DNA of 64,000 nt from JANQPX01 sp050633905 (GTDB lineage: Bacteria; Pseudomonadota; Alphaproteobacteria; Geminicoccales; Geminicoccaceae): contig JBOEHJ010000023.1 of assembly GCA_050633905.1 (NCBI GenBank), positions 62,001 to 126,000 of the forward strand, read 5' to 3'. A program made the position numbers and the translations under genes. Shown here piece after piece: positions 16,086 through 25,001 of the stretch; positions within the stretch are counted from its first letter, which is position 1; every line of letters starts with the position of its first letter. Under the pieces are notes generated by a model that had not been told where the DNA came from, did not search any database, and saw only the letters and a list, made by a program, of their open reading frames with translations.

Positions 16086-16982
16086 ATGAAACCAGGAAAG
16101 GCTTTCACCCCCGCCCCTGAGCGGATCGGGTTTGGCATTGCCTGCGCTCTTACCGGTATTTTCGGCATGTCGGTCATGGATGCCTGCGCCAAACTCCTCG
16201 GCGAGGGCTATGCCGTCAGCCAGATCATCCTGTTGCGCAACTTTTTCGGTGTCCTGGCCGTGCTGGTGTTTGTCGCAGCCAGCGGCCGCGGTTTGGCGCC
16301 CTTGCAACCCCATCGCCCAGGCCTTCTAGTCCTGCGTACCCTGTTCAGCCTTGGCGCCGGATTTCTTTTCTTCACCGGCCTGCGTTATCTGCCTCTGGCC
16401 GATGCCTTTGCCATCGCCTTTACAGCCCCTCTCTTCATCACCGCCCTGTCGGTGCCACTCTTGGGTGAGCAGGTCGGGCCGCGTCGCTGGGCCGCCGTGA
16501 TCGTTGGCTTCATTGGTGTACTGGTGGTCATGCGACCCGGCACGTCGAGCTTTCGCCTGGAAGCCTTGTTGCCGCTTGGCGCCGCCTTTTTCTACGCACT
16601 TACCATGCTGGTCAGTCGAAAATTGACCCGTGACGTGACCACCTCGGCCATTATGTTCTGGTCGAGCCTTGGTGCTGCGTTGACCGCCTTAACATTGATG
16701 CCGAGCCAATGGCGAGCACCCGATGCCGCCGATCTTGGATTGTTCGTGTTCATGGGCATCGTCGGCACGCTCGCCATGTCGCTGATCACCCAGGGCTATC
16801 GTTTCGCACCTGCGGCGGTCATTGCGCCGTTCGACTACTCGGCCCTCTTTTGGGCCGTGCTTCTCGGATGGCTGATCTGGCAGGATATCCCCGGCCCCAA
16901 TGTCTGGGCCGGCTCAGCCATCCTGATCGCCAGCGGTCTCTATATCCTGCATCGTGAAACCAGACGCCAGGATCAGGCATGA
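16086..16982 (+). CDS. EamA/DMT-family transporter (10 TM)
   Basis: The 298-residue membrane protein has two copies of the five-helix EamA unit, residues about 18-150 and 160-290. Landmarks are LRYLPLADAFAIAFTAPLFI at the end of the first unit and YRFAPAAVIAPFDYSALFWA at the matching place in the second. These carriers export or import metabolites such as amino acids, sugars or riboflavin. The substrate is unknown. It is 77 bp from the beta-lactamase gene and converges with the DUF1127 gene. Confidence 0.88.
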   Translation: MKPGKAFTPAPERIGFGIACALTGIFGMSVMDACAKLLGEGYAVSQIILLRNFFGVLAVLVFVAASGRGLAPLQPHRPGLLVLRTLFSLGAGFLFFTGLRYLPLADAFAIAFTAPLFITALSVPLLGEQVGPRRWAAVIVGFIGVLVVMRPGTSSFRLEALLPLGAAFFYALTMLVSRKLTRDVTTSAIMFWSSLGAALTALTLMPSQWRAPDAADLGLFVFMGIVGTLAMSLITQGYRFAPAAVIAPFDYSALFWAVLLGWLIWQDIPGPNVWAGSAILIASGLYILHRETRRQDQA

Positions 16983-17020
16983 TGAAACCCTCAGTGAGAA
17001 ACTGTCGGCCTCGCACAAGG

Positions 17021-17290
17021 TCACTTCGTTCCTGCCCGCCGCCGTCTCGCCCGGTCATGCAGAGCGTGTGCAGCGTTCACCCGAACCGGCAAATCGATGG
17101 CCCAAAGAAGTTCTTCTCGGGTCACTCCAATATCGTCGAGCATGTGATCATCCAGCGCCTGCATCCGATGAAGCCGCCAGCGACGGCGAATACAATGGGC
17201 CGTCTCGAAGAAAGCGATGACCATGCTCGACACCCACCAAGGGCTACGTCGATGGCCGGTGATAGAAGGGATTTGTGACGTTGTGAACAT
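17021..17290 (-). CDS. Small DUF1127 protein (first of two in the window)
   Basis: The 89-residue basic protein carries the DUF1127 (YjiS-like) signature RRRWRLHRMQALDDHMLDDIGVTREEL. The start at 17290 is set by AGGAGG seven bases upstream. Longer frames lack a ribosome-binding site. DUF1127 proteins are widespread in Alphaproteobacteria. Some bind RNA or influence phosphate and C1 metabolism, but this one has no defined role. It is transcribed away from an adjacent LysR-type regulator. The same arrangement recurs at 31.7-32.9 kb, which suggests the regulator controls it. Confidence 0.8.
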   Translation of the reverse strand: MFTTSQIPSITGHRRSPWWVSSMVIAFFETAHCIRRRWRLHRMQALDDHMLDDIGVTREELLWAIDLPVRVNAAHALHDRARRRRAGTK

Positions 17291-17404
17291 CGTGATCCTC
17301 CTGCCCGCCGACATCGCTGTCGGCAGCATCCTTGGGATTGATAGAGTGAAAGATCGCGATCTCTTGATCGACCATGACGGCGAATGATTGATCAAGCAAA
17401 CGAA

Positions 17405-17436
17405 TTCATTTTATGTTATCGTTCAATAAAACTGAA
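17405..17436. promoter_or_regulatory. LysR-type operator candidate between DUF1127 and LysR genes
   Basis: TTTTAT at 17409-17414 and ATAAAA at 17426-17431 are perfect inverted arms 11 bp apart. Outer TTCA and TGAA form a further near-symmetrical pair. T-N11-A dyads of this kind are the usual binding geometry of LysR-type regulators. It lies 11-42 bp before the LysR start, suited to autoregulation and control of the divergent gene. Confidence 0.45.
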
Positions 17437-17447
17437 CAGAGAAAACC

Positions 17448-18341
17448 ATGGATAATCCATCCAACATCTCCCTGCCGATGCTCGACAACGACTTGTTGCG
17501 CACCTTCGTTGCTATCGCCGAGACTGGTAGTTTTCGGGCCGCCGCCAAGCGGGTTTATCGAACGCCGTCAGCTGTCAGCATGCAAATCAAGAAACTTGAG
17601 GAGACGTTGCGGCGCCCCCTATTTCTGCGTGATGGTCGGCAGGTAACCATCACGGCGGATGGTGAAATTCTGCTCGGCTATAGCCGACGCATGCTCAAAT
17701 TGAATGACGAGGCTTTGGCTCGCTTCGTTGCCCCCGCCATCGAAGGCTGCGTTCGTCTGGGAGCACCCGACGACTTCGGCACGCGCTTTCTCCCCAATAT
17801 TCTCAGCCGTTTCGCCGCCGTTCATGGTGCCGTCGATGTCGAGGTGTTGCTGGAACCGAGTGTGCAATTACTGCAACGTCTTGAAGACGGCAGCCTCGAT
17901 CTTACCCTCATCACCACCAACCATGGGGACAAGGGTGACCGAAGCGGCGAGGTCATCTTCACCGAACCGCTGGTCTGGGTCGGCTTGAAAGGCGGGATTG
18001 CCTGGGAACGGGAACCCTTGCCGCTGGCCTTGGCAACTCATGGCTGTTCTTGGCGGCAATCCGCACTCGACGTGCTGGATCGGGCAGGCAAATCCTACAG
18101 GATCGCCTATGGCAGCTCCCATTGCGCTGGTCAGCAAGCCGCCTTGCTCGCCGATCTCGCCATCGCCCCCTTCCCTGCCAGCCTGGTCGCTCCCCCCTAT
18201 CGCCGCCTTGGTCAAAACGAAGACCTGCCAAAGCTGGAAAATTACGATATCCGGCTATTGAAACGTCCCGATCTCGGCCCGGCTGGCGAAGCCTTAGCTA
18301 CCGAGGTCAAAGCAAGTTTTCTGGCGCTTTCCGATGAGTAG
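17448..18341 (+). CDS. LysR-family transcriptional regulator (first DUF1127-linked copy)
   Basis: The protein has 297 residues. The N-terminal helix-turn-helix is LLRTFVAIAETGSFRAAAKRVYRTPSAVSMQIKKLEETL (residues about 15-53). An effector-binding domain of about 200 residues follows. Its closest visible relative in this window is the LysR protein at 32069, which is also divergent from a DUF1127 gene and shares the PLFLRDGRxxxxxxxGExLL wing. The ligand is unknown. Regulation of the divergent DUF1127 gene is inferred from layout. Confidence 0.9.
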   Translation: MDNPSNISLPMLDNDLLRTFVAIAETGSFRAAAKRVYRTPSAVSMQIKKLEETLRRPLFLRDGRQVTITADGEILLGYSRRMLKLNDEALARFVAPAIEGCVRLGAPDDFGTRFLPNILSRFAAVHGAVDVEVLLEPSVQLLQRLEDGSLDLTLITTNHGDKGDRSGEVIFTEPLVWVGLKGGIAWEREPLPLALATHGCSWRQSALDVLDRAGKSYRIAYGSSHCAGQQAALLADLAIAPFPASLVAPPYRRLGQNEDLPKLENYDIRLLKRPDLGPAGEALATEVKASFLALSDE

Positions 18342-18555
18342 TGGACTATCCATTTCATTGGCATTTCTTCCTATTCACGATAGAATAGTGATCTGTCGTG
18401 CCTAGCGAGACATCATTTTGAGCTCTTCCTGCGATAACTTCGAAAAACCAAATGAACCCGCACGTCGCGGAAGAGCTAAGCGTTTGGCCAATCGCGCTGG
18501 TGTCACTTCATAACAAGCTTCAACCTTCTTCGGATTTTCCCCAACCTCCTGCCCC

Positions 18556-19731
18556 ATGAAACACCGTATTTCCAATACCGATGCAAGACGGATCTGGCTC
18601 GATGCCCAGGGCCTTTCCAAGACTCCGACAGGTCCCCTCGATCTGCTGGATATCATCAAACGCCTGGGCTTCGTTCAACTCGATACGATCCGCGTGGTTG
18701 CACGCGCCCATGATCATATTCTCTGGAGCCGTAACCAACATTACCGCGAGCCGATGTTGAACCGGTTGCTGGCAAAAGAACGCAGCATCTTCGAACATTT
18801 CACCCATGATGCCTCGGTCCTGCCGACAGAATTTTACCCGCTTTGGCAGCGCCAATTCAAACGTCTGGAAGCCAAGGTGCGAAAGCGCCATTCCAGGTTG
18901 GATCGAAGCAGTTGCCTCCAGATCAAGGAGCGCATCGCCCAAGAAGGTCCCCTTTCGACCCAAGCCTTTGAGAGCCAAGAACCGAGGAAGAAGGAGGTGT
19001 GGTCGCGTCCTCCCCACAAAGTCGCTCTAGACTATCTCTGGTATGCAGGCGAACTCTCAACCTCGCATCGGAAGAACTTCATCAAATTCTACGATCTTAG
19101 CGAGCGTGTGATCCCCGCCAATTTGCGCGCCGATGAACGATCAGAAGAAGACCAGATCGACTGGCTTTGCCGCGCCGCCTTGACCCGCCTCGGCTTTGGC
19201 AGCGAAGGCGACATTCAACGTTTTTGGGATGCCGTCAGCCTGCCCGAAGTCAAGAGCTGGGTTAGAAAAAACCACGCCGAGCTCGTCGATGTCGAGGTGG
19301 AAACAGCAAGCGGCGAACGGATAGAAGCCTTGGCGCTTGCGGATATCGAAGCACGTCTGGCAACAGCTCCCGCCTCCACATCGCGTCTTCGAATCTTGAA
19401 CCCTTTCGATCCGGTGATCCGCGATCGCAACCGCCTTTTTCGCCTCTTTGGCCTCGATTACAGGGTCGAGATGTTCGTTCCCGCAGCTCAGCGAAAATGG
19501 GGGTATTACGTCTTTCCACTGCTTGAAGGCGATCGTTTCGTTGGGCGTCTCGAAGCGCGCGCTGATCGCAAGGCAGGCCTACTCACCGTCGATAATATTT
19601 GGCCCGAACAAGGCGTTCGCTGGGGTGCTCTACGCCAGCAAAAGCTGGAAGCGGAACTGGAGCGCTTGGCCCGATTTGTCGGTATCTACGAAATCCTGCC
19701 GGCGAGGAAGGCGGAGCCGCTTGCGTCATGA
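18556..19731 (+). CDS. Winged-helix DNA glycosylase of the YcaQ/AlkZ family (interstrand cross-link repair)
   Basis: The 391-residue protein of the HTH_42 family opens with the characteristic block RISNTDARRIWLDAQGL. It has a conserved FVQLDTIRVVARAHDHILWSR segment near residues 36-56. The QLD within it matches the Q-phi-D catalytic motif described for the YcaQ subgroup, which removes alkylated bases and unhooks cross-links. The C-terminal WPEQGVRWGALRQQKLEAEL is also family-typical. It stands alone between the LysR gene and the Anbu operon. No clear ribosome-binding site is seen, but the start ATG agrees with the family N-terminus. Confidence 0.87.
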   Translation: MKHRISNTDARRIWLDAQGLSKTPTGPLDLLDIIKRLGFVQLDTIRVVARAHDHILWSRNQHYREPMLNRLLAKERSIFEHFTHDASVLPTEFYPLWQRQFKRLEAKVRKRHSRLDRSSCLQIKERIAQEGPLSTQAFESQEPRKKEVWSRPPHKVALDYLWYAGELSTSHRKNFIKFYDLSERVIPANLRADERSEEDQIDWLCRAALTRLGFGSEGDIQRFWDAVSLPEVKSWVRKNHAELVDVEVETASGERIEALALADIEARLATAPASTSRLRILNPFDPVIRDRNRLFRLFGLDYRVEMFVPAAQRKWGYYVFPLLEGDRFVGRLEARADRKAGLLTVDNIWPEQGVRWGALRQQKLEAELERLARFVGIYEILPARKAEPLAS

Positions 19732-19846
19732 ACTGATCCGCCAGATCATCGGTCTGATGAGGTATCAAGAGTTGTTGTGACAACCCATCCAATCGTCCCG
19801 CCGGGCATGGATTTCATCCGATCATGGTTTATTGTACGCTTTCATC

Positions 19847-21274
19847 ATGACCTACGAAAAACACTATTTCGATGAAATGTTCGGGAGCGTTGGACAACGG
19901 CGCGAACCCTATGCCGATTATCATGATTGGATCCTGAATGAGGATCTTGCGCTCTTAAGAAAACAGGCTGCCGAGGCCGAGGTCTTCTTCAGGCGGACCG
20001 GGATAACCTTCAACGTCTATGGGCAAGAAGAAGCCGCCGAACGCCTTATCCCTTTCGACATCATTCCGCGCATCATCTCATCACGGGAATGGTCGCGTCT
20101 TACCCGAGGAATTGAGCAGCGGGTTCGCGCCATCAATGCCTTTCTTCACGATATCTATCACCGACAAGAGATTCTGCGCGCAGGACGGGTGCCGGAAGAA
20201 TTGATCGCGTATAACGATGCGTTCCTGCCTGAGATGATTGGTGTGTCGCCGCCTGGCAATATCTACACCCATATCGTCGGCGTGGACATTGTCAGAACCG
20301 GCGACAACGCGTTCTTCGTGCTGGAGGATAACGCGCGCACGCCATCCGGCGTTTCTTATATGCTGGAAAATCGGGAAACCATGCTGAAGATGTTCCCCGA
20401 GCTTTTCACCAAGATACGCGTCAAGAATATCAGCAGCTATCCGAAAGATCTGCGCACCTCTCTTGCAACCTCAGCACCGAGTGCTTGTAATGGTAAGCCT
20501 CATGTCGCCGTCCTGACGCCGGGTATTCATAATTCCGCCTATTTTGAACATGCCTTCCTTGCGGATCAGATGGGCGCTGAGTTGGTCGAGGGCCGCGATC
20601 TTCGCGTGGTCGACGGACGGATCGCGGCGCGCACCACCCGTGGTTTCGTGCCGATCGATGTTCTCTACCGTCGGATCGATGACGATTATCTCGACCCGCT
20701 TACCTTCGATCCCAGCTCGCTGATCGGCGTACCGGGGATCATGGATGTCTACCGAGCGGGCGGGATCACCCTTGCCAATGCGCCCGGCACCGGCATCGCG
20801 GATGACAAGGCGATCTACTCCTATATGCCGGACATTGTCGAATTCTATACCGGCGAAAAGGCGATCCTGCAGAACGTGCCGACATGGCGTTGCTCCGAGC
20901 CTGACGCTTTGGCTTATGTCTCGGATCATCTGGATCAACTGGTGGTCAAGGAAGTTCACGGATCCGGTGGTTATGGGATGCTTGTCGGTCCAGCCGCAAG
21001 CAAGAAGGAACTGGCTCAGTTTCGAGCCAAGCTCAAGGCAAATCCCAAAAACTATATCGCCCAGCCGACCCTTGCTTTATCAACGGTGCCAGTGCTGACC
21101 AAAGCTGGTTTGGCGCCGCGCCATGTGGATCTTCGCCCCTTCGTCCTGGTCTCTCCCAATCGCATCGACATCACACCGGGCGGCCTCACCCGCGTTGCCC
21201 TGAAGAAGGGTTCATTGGTGGTTAATTCAAGCCAAGGCGGCGGCACCAAGGATACGTGGATTCTCGATGAGTGA
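19847..21274 (+). CDS. Circularly permuted ATP-grasp protein of the Anbu operon
   Basis: The protein has 475 residues from the ATG at 19847. A TTG at 19832 is possible. It is the long member of the circularly permuted ATP-grasp family, with landmarks RTPSGVSYMLENRE, the VKEVHGSGGYGMLVGP loop and a C-terminal SSQGGGTKDTWIL. It is the first gene of a four-gene block: ATP-grasp, alpha-E, transglutaminase, Anbu. That combination is well known for the Anbu proteasome ancestor. An amide- or peptide-ligating activity on an unknown cytoplasmic substrate is proposed for the family. The block's short intergenic distances indicate one operon. Confidence 0.92.
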   Translation: MTYEKHYFDEMFGSVGQRREPYADYHDWILNEDLALLRKQAAEAEVFFRRTGITFNVYGQEEAAERLIPFDIIPRIISSREWSRLTRGIEQRVRAINAFLHDIYHRQEILRAGRVPEELIAYNDAFLPEMIGVSPPGNIYTHIVGVDIVRTGDNAFFVLEDNARTPSGVSYMLENRETMLKMFPELFTKIRVKNISSYPKDLRTSLATSAPSACNGKPHVAVLTPGIHNSAYFEHAFLADQMGAELVEGRDLRVVDGRIAARTTRGFVPIDVLYRRIDDDYLDPLTFDPSSLIGVPGIMDVYRAGGITLANAPGTGIADDKAIYSYMPDIVEFYTGEKAILQNVPTWRCSEPDALAYVSDHLDQLVVKEVHGSGGYGMLVGPAASKKELAQFRAKLKANPKNYIAQPTLALSTVPVLTKAGLAPRHVDLRPFVLVSPNRIDITPGGLTRVALKKGSLVVNSSQGGGTKDTWILDE

Positions 21275-21302
21275 TTTGATGAACGCCTTGGGGACCAGAT
21301 GA

Positions 21303-22244
21303 ATGCTGGGTAGAACCGCTGGCGGTATTTTTTGGATGTTTCGCTATCTCGAGCGCAGCGAAAACATCGCCCGCTTGGCAGAAGCCGGCTTCCATATAGC
21401 GCTGACCCGCTCGGCTGCTGCGGAGGCCGAGTGGTCGTCGATCGTGACCACCGCTGGCGTGCGTGATGTCTTTTTGGCAGAGCATGAAACTTTCGATGCG
21501 TCTGCCGTGATCAACTTTCTCCTGCGCGACCGCGGCAACGCATCTAGCGTTCTGGCTGTGATCGAGAGGGCCCGCACCAATGCGCGCGCAGTCAGAACCG
21601 CCCTCACTCAGGAAGTCTGGGAGGCGACGAACGAGTGTTGGCTAACCCTGAAGGATACCCTTGCTCGGACGGTGCGCGAGCGTGATTTACCATCGGTTCT
21701 AGCGCAAATCCGTCAGCAAAACGCCCTGGTGCGAGGTGCTGTGCAAGGCACCATGCTCAGGAATGATATCTACGACTTTGCCAGGCTCGGCACCTTCGTC
21801 GAGCGTGCTGACAACACGGCACGCATTCTCGACGTCAAGTACTATGTTCTCCTGCCATCAGTTTCTTATGTCGGCTCGTCGCTGGACAATGTTCAATGGG
21901 AGACAATTCTTCGCTCAGTATCAGCCCATCGCGCCTATCACTGGCTGAATGAGGGGGATATCAATCCGAAAGGCATCGCTGAATTCCTCATTCTCGATCA
22001 CCGCATGCCAAGATCGATGGTTTTTTGCTATACCAAGATCGTGGATAGCCTTGGCTATATCGCGAACGAATACCGCGCCCGCCATGATAGCCATGAGCAA
22101 GCCGAAAAGCTGCGCATGCGGCTGCAGGAACATAGTATCGATATGATCTTCGATCGTGGCCTACATCAATTTATCCAGGCGTTCATCCAGGCCAATCACC
22201 AGCTCGGTTGTCAGATCGAGCAAGATTATCGATTTAACGAGTAG
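21303..22244 (+). CDS. Alpha-E (DUF403) helical protein of the Anbu operon
   Basis: The 313-residue, nearly all-helical protein belongs to the alpha-E family. The N-terminus LGRTAGGIFWMFRYLERSEN and the central LGTFVERADNTARILDVKYY are its hallmarks. It follows the ATP-grasp gene by 28 bp, with GGGGA before the start, and is four bases from the transglutaminase start. It is thought to work with the ATP-grasp partner in an unusual peptide-forming or modifying reaction. The exact chemistry is unknown. Confidence 0.92.
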   Translation: MLGRTAGGIFWMFRYLERSENIARLAEAGFHIALTRSAAAEAEWSSIVTTAGVRDVFLAEHETFDASAVINFLLRDRGNASSVLAVIERARTNARAVRTALTQEVWEATNECWLTLKDTLARTVRERDLPSVLAQIRQQNALVRGAVQGTMLRNDIYDFARLGTFVERADNTARILDVKYYVLLPSVSYVGSSLDNVQWETILRSVSAHRAYHWLNEGDINPKGIAEFLILDHRMPRSMVFCYTKIVDSLGYIANEYRARHDSHEQAEKLRMRLQEHSIDMIFDRGLHQFIQAFIQANHQLGCQIEQDYRFNE

Positions 22245-22248
22245 TCAG

Positions 22249-23043
22249 ATGCGACTTAGGATCGATCATCAAACCGAATACACTTACGACGGCCCTGTTC
22301 CCTATGCGCTTCAAGAACTTCGCCTGACGCCGAAATCGCGTGCGGGCCAAGAAGTGATCCGATGGAACATCGCGATCGAAGGCGGCAACATTGAGTTGGC
22401 GTTCGACGATCAGCACAACAACCATGTCAATTTGGTCAGCATCGGCGCCGGCAACAACCAAATCACTATTCATTGCGAGGGCGAAGTCGACAACTATAAC
22501 ACCACCGGCGTGATCGGAATCCATGGCGGCTTCGCGCCGCTCTGGTATTTTCATCGATCCACGCCTCTCACCAAGCCCGGGCCACTGATGCGGACATTGC
22601 TGAAGGGTCTTGGTGAGGACGACGATGTGCCAAGGCTGCATGCGCTTTCCAAATCGATTTTGGACCAAGTCACTTATGAGCCCGGCAAGACCCATAGCGG
22701 CACCACTGCCGAAGAGGCTTTGGCATCGGGACATGGTGTCTGCCAGGATCATGCTCAGATTTTCGTTGGCGCTGCGCGCTTGCTCGGATTTGCGGCGCGC
22801 TATGTCAGTGGTTATCTTTTCATGGAAGACCGGACCAAACAGGAAGCGAGCCATGCTTGGGCGGAAGCTCATGTTGAAGGGCTGGGATGGGTCGGGTTCG
22901 ATGTCGCCAACGGGATTTCACCCGATGAGCGTTATATCCGCGTGGCAACCGGTCTCGACTACAAGGAAGCAGCGCCGGTTTCCGGCATGCGTTTTGGCAA
23001 TAGCGTTGAAGCAATGAACGTCACGCTTCAAGTCCAGCAGTGA
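22249..23043 (+). CDS. Transglutaminase-like cysteine peptidase of the Anbu operon
   Basis: The protein has 264 residues from the ATG at 22249. An upstream in-frame extension overlaps the alpha-E gene and is rejected. It has the N-terminal beta domain typical of bacterial transglutaminase-like proteins (RLRIDHQTEYTYDGPVPYAL). The catalytic core carries Cys in GHGVCQDHAQIFVGAARL, His in SHAWAEAHVEGLGWVGFD, and the Asp of that segment (FDVANG). The triad is complete, so a peptidase or amidase activity is likely. Its place between alpha-E and Anbu is the standard order. Confidence 0.92.
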   Translation: MRLRIDHQTEYTYDGPVPYALQELRLTPKSRAGQEVIRWNIAIEGGNIELAFDDQHNNHVNLVSIGAGNNQITIHCEGEVDNYNTTGVIGIHGGFAPLWYFHRSTPLTKPGPLMRTLLKGLGEDDDVPRLHALSKSILDQVTYEPGKTHSGTTAEEALASGHGVCQDHAQIFVGAARLLGFAARYVSGYLFMEDRTKQEASHAWAEAHVEGLGWVGFDVANGISPDERYIRVATGLDYKEAAPVSGMRFGNSVEAMNVTLQVQQ

Positions 23044-23069
23044 TCTACGTCTAGGGAAGAGCGAGAGAT

Positions 23070-23801
23070 ATGTCATATTGCGTCGGACTCTTGCTCAACA
23101 AAGGCTTGGTGTTCATGTCGGACACGCGCACCAATGCCGGTGTCGACAACATATCGACTTTTCGAAAGATGTTTACATGGTCGGCGCCTGGCGAACGGGT
23201 GATTACTGTTCTAACAGCCGGCAATCTCGCAACGACCCAAGCCGTGGTCAGCCTCTTGGATGAACGGGCAAAACCACCAGTTGAGCGCAGCCCGTCTATT
23301 CTGAAAGCCCCCTCGATGTTCCAAGTGGCGCGCCTCGTCGGGGATACGCTCAAAGAGGTCATTGGAGCGAACGGCAAGGATGGACAGCGGGCGAGCAGCG
23401 CCTTCGATGCCACGATGATCGTCGGTGGTCAAATCAAGACGAGCGAACCCCGCCTGTTCATGGTCTATCCAGCAGGTAATTTCATCGAAGCCGCTGCGGA
23501 AACGCCTTTTTTTCAGATCGGGGAGACAAAATATGGCAAGCCGATCCTAGTTCGAGCCAATGACCCGAATATGAGCTTTGAGGATGCCATCAAGCTCCTT
23601 CTCCTCTCCTTCGATTCGACGATCAAAGCCAATCTTTCGGTCGGCCTGCCCATTGACCTGCAGATCTATGAGAAGGACAGCTTCCAATTGGGCAAGGAGA
23701 GGCGGATCGAGCAAGATGGCGCTTATTATAAACAGATTTCATCCGGTTGGGGCGATGCCTTGAAACAGGCCTTCCACTCACTTCCCGACTACAAATTCTG
23801 A
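23070..23801 (+). CDS. Anbu: proteasome beta-subunit-like (Ntn hydrolase-fold) protein
   Basis: The 243-residue protein is of the Anbu (ancestral beta-subunit) family. The N-terminus YCVGLLLNKGLVFMSDTRTNAGVDN is diagnostic. The ADTRTNAG-like segment provides the Asp and Arg next to the N-terminal nucleophile. Anbu rings form an open helical assembly in the cytoplasm whose activity is debated. Here the residue after Met is Ser, whereas the members I recall mostly have Thr. Removal of Met would expose Ser as a possible nucleophile. It closes the ATP-grasp/alpha-E/transglutaminase operon and has a purine-rich GGGAAGAGCGAGAG before the ATG. Confidence 0.92.
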   Translation: MSYCVGLLLNKGLVFMSDTRTNAGVDNISTFRKMFTWSAPGERVITVLTAGNLATTQAVVSLLDERAKPPVERSPSILKAPSMFQVARLVGDTLKEVIGANGKDGQRASSAFDATMIVGGQIKTSEPRLFMVYPAGNFIEAAAETPFFQIGETKYGKPILVRANDPNMSFEDAIKLLLLSFDSTIKANLSVGLPIDLQIYEKDSFQLGKERRIEQDGAYYKQISSGWGDALKQAFHSLPDYKF

Positions 23802-23871
23802 ACCTTTCAGCGTCAATCCAGGCTTTGAGAAAGTGTCATGGACTGCCGAGGCGCTCCAAGGCGATGGTCAG

Positions 23872-24360
23872 TTAACTGCCATGCTCATGTTTGCTACCAT
23901 GTTTCATACTGTCTTTCAGCGACTTGATCGGTACATCGAGCGTGACATCACCTGCTTTCTCGAAGGTCAGCGTCAGCGGGACGACATCGCCGGCTTTCAA
24001 TTCTTCTTTTAAGCCCATAAGCATGACATGCAGCCCGCCAGGCTCGAGATTGATCGGCTCACCAGGCTTGACGTCAACGGCCTCGATTTGCCGCATCTTG
24101 GCTATATCACCCTCCATGATGTGGTTGTGCAGTTCAGCAGCTTCAGCGATGGGGGTTGCTACACTTATCAGCCTGTCGGCGACATCGCCATGCGTCGTAA
24201 GGGTCATGTAAGCGGCGGAGTTGGGCGCCTTGCCGATGGAGGCTCGCGCCCAGCTCTGATCAATCATGAGATCGCCAACCCTGACGATCCCCGCATCGTC
24301 CGCATTGGCCTGGGTTGCGAACATTAGCGTTAGACAAGTCGCTGTTAGAATCTTTCTCAT
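23872..24360 (-). CDS. Periplasmic copper chaperone PCu(A)C
   Basis: The protein has 162 residues from the ATG at 24360 and begins with a signal peptide (ILTATCLTLMFATQANA). The PCuAC copper-site pattern is visible: His in ELHNHIMEGDIAKMRQ (H-x-H and M) and the paired GGLHVMLMGLK (H and M). The His-rich C-terminus (KHGSKHEHGS) adds possible copper ligands. PCuAC delivers Cu(I) to cytochrome c oxidase CuA or CuB centres. It lies 129 bp downstream of a DUF2946-like gene on the same strand, so both may form a copper-handling unit. Confidence 0.9.
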   Translation of the reverse strand: MRKILTATCLTLMFATQANADDAGIVRVGDLMIDQSWARASIGKAPNSAAYMTLTTHGDVADRLISVATPIAEAAELHNHIMEGDIAKMRQIEAVDVKPGEPINLEPGGLHVMLMGLKEELKAGDVVPLTLTFEKAGDVTLDVPIKSLKDSMKHGSKHEHGS

Positions 24361-24489
24361 TGTCATCATTCCCTCATCACGACAAACGGTCTCTTTCCAC
24401 GTTTTCGTGCTGTTAACCGAACATGCGGAAACATGCCTTGCGACCAGCAATCAGCATGCGGTCGTCGACATCCAGCATTGGGGCACACA

Positions 24490-24882
24490 CTAGGCGAGAG
24501 GCGGTGCCCGGCTATGAAGGGGACGATGGCAAAGGGGTTCGGCGGACCAACGATCTGTTAACGACGTCTCCACAATCCAATAACGTAGAAGCGTCGGCGC
24601 TCCATGATTGCTGGCATCGTCAAGTTGGCCAAGCCCTTGAATCAGACAAACGAGGCAGTCAAGCGTTGAACCGTGCTGCTGTCCTGATGGGTCCACAGGA
24701 TCCATAGGAGGGCCATAGCCGTTCGGAACCTGAATGGTCTTGAAGCCTGTCCCGGTGCAGATCACCAGCATCGTCGACGTTTGAGCAGCGGCTTCAAGAA
24801 CTCGCTGGCCAAGCAAAGGCTGAACCAGAAGTGCGATCACCACCAGCCAGATAAGATGTCGGAAGGGTCTCGAAAACCGCAT
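24490..24882 (-). CDS. DUF2946-like small exported protein with Cys pair, copper-linked context
   Basis: The protein has 130 residues with one N-terminal hydrophobic segment (LIWLVVIALLVQPLLG). It then has the VICTGTGFKTI element and a CLVC motif (DCLVCLIQGLGQ) that recall the DUF2946 family. Those proteins often accompany copper transport genes, and PCuAC lies downstream here. The C-terminus is proline- and arginine-rich. The Cys-x-x-Cys pair could bind metal. Family assignment is by pattern only. Confidence 0.6.
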   Translation of the reverse strand: MRFSRPFRHLIWLVVIALLVQPLLGQRVLEAAAQTSTMLVICTGTGFKTIQVPNGYGPPMDPVDPSGQQHGSTLDCLVCLIQGLGQLDDASNHGAPTLLRYWIVETSLTDRWSAEPLCHRPLHSRAPPLA

Positions 24883-25001
24883 GATTGTTCCGGATCTAGG
24901 ACGACCGGAGTTTATCCATCAAGCCCATTAATGCAATGCAACAAATGACAAGCCTCCTCTTGCCGAGACCTTACGTCTGAAGTCCCGCTGCATGCTGCCT
25001 G

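Noticed and set aside
18402..18557. Minus-strand 51-codon frame rich in Arg/Lys (ARLAKRLALPRRAGSFGF) that would start opposite the YcaQ start
   Set aside because: No ribosome-binding site, and the start overlaps the start of the YcaQ gene on the other strand. Kept only as a remote possibility.
24108..24128. CATGATGTGG inside the PCuAC gene resembling part of the dispersed repeat
   Set aside because: It encodes the conserved copper-binding His region on the minus strand, and the rest of the repeat is absent, so the match is chance.
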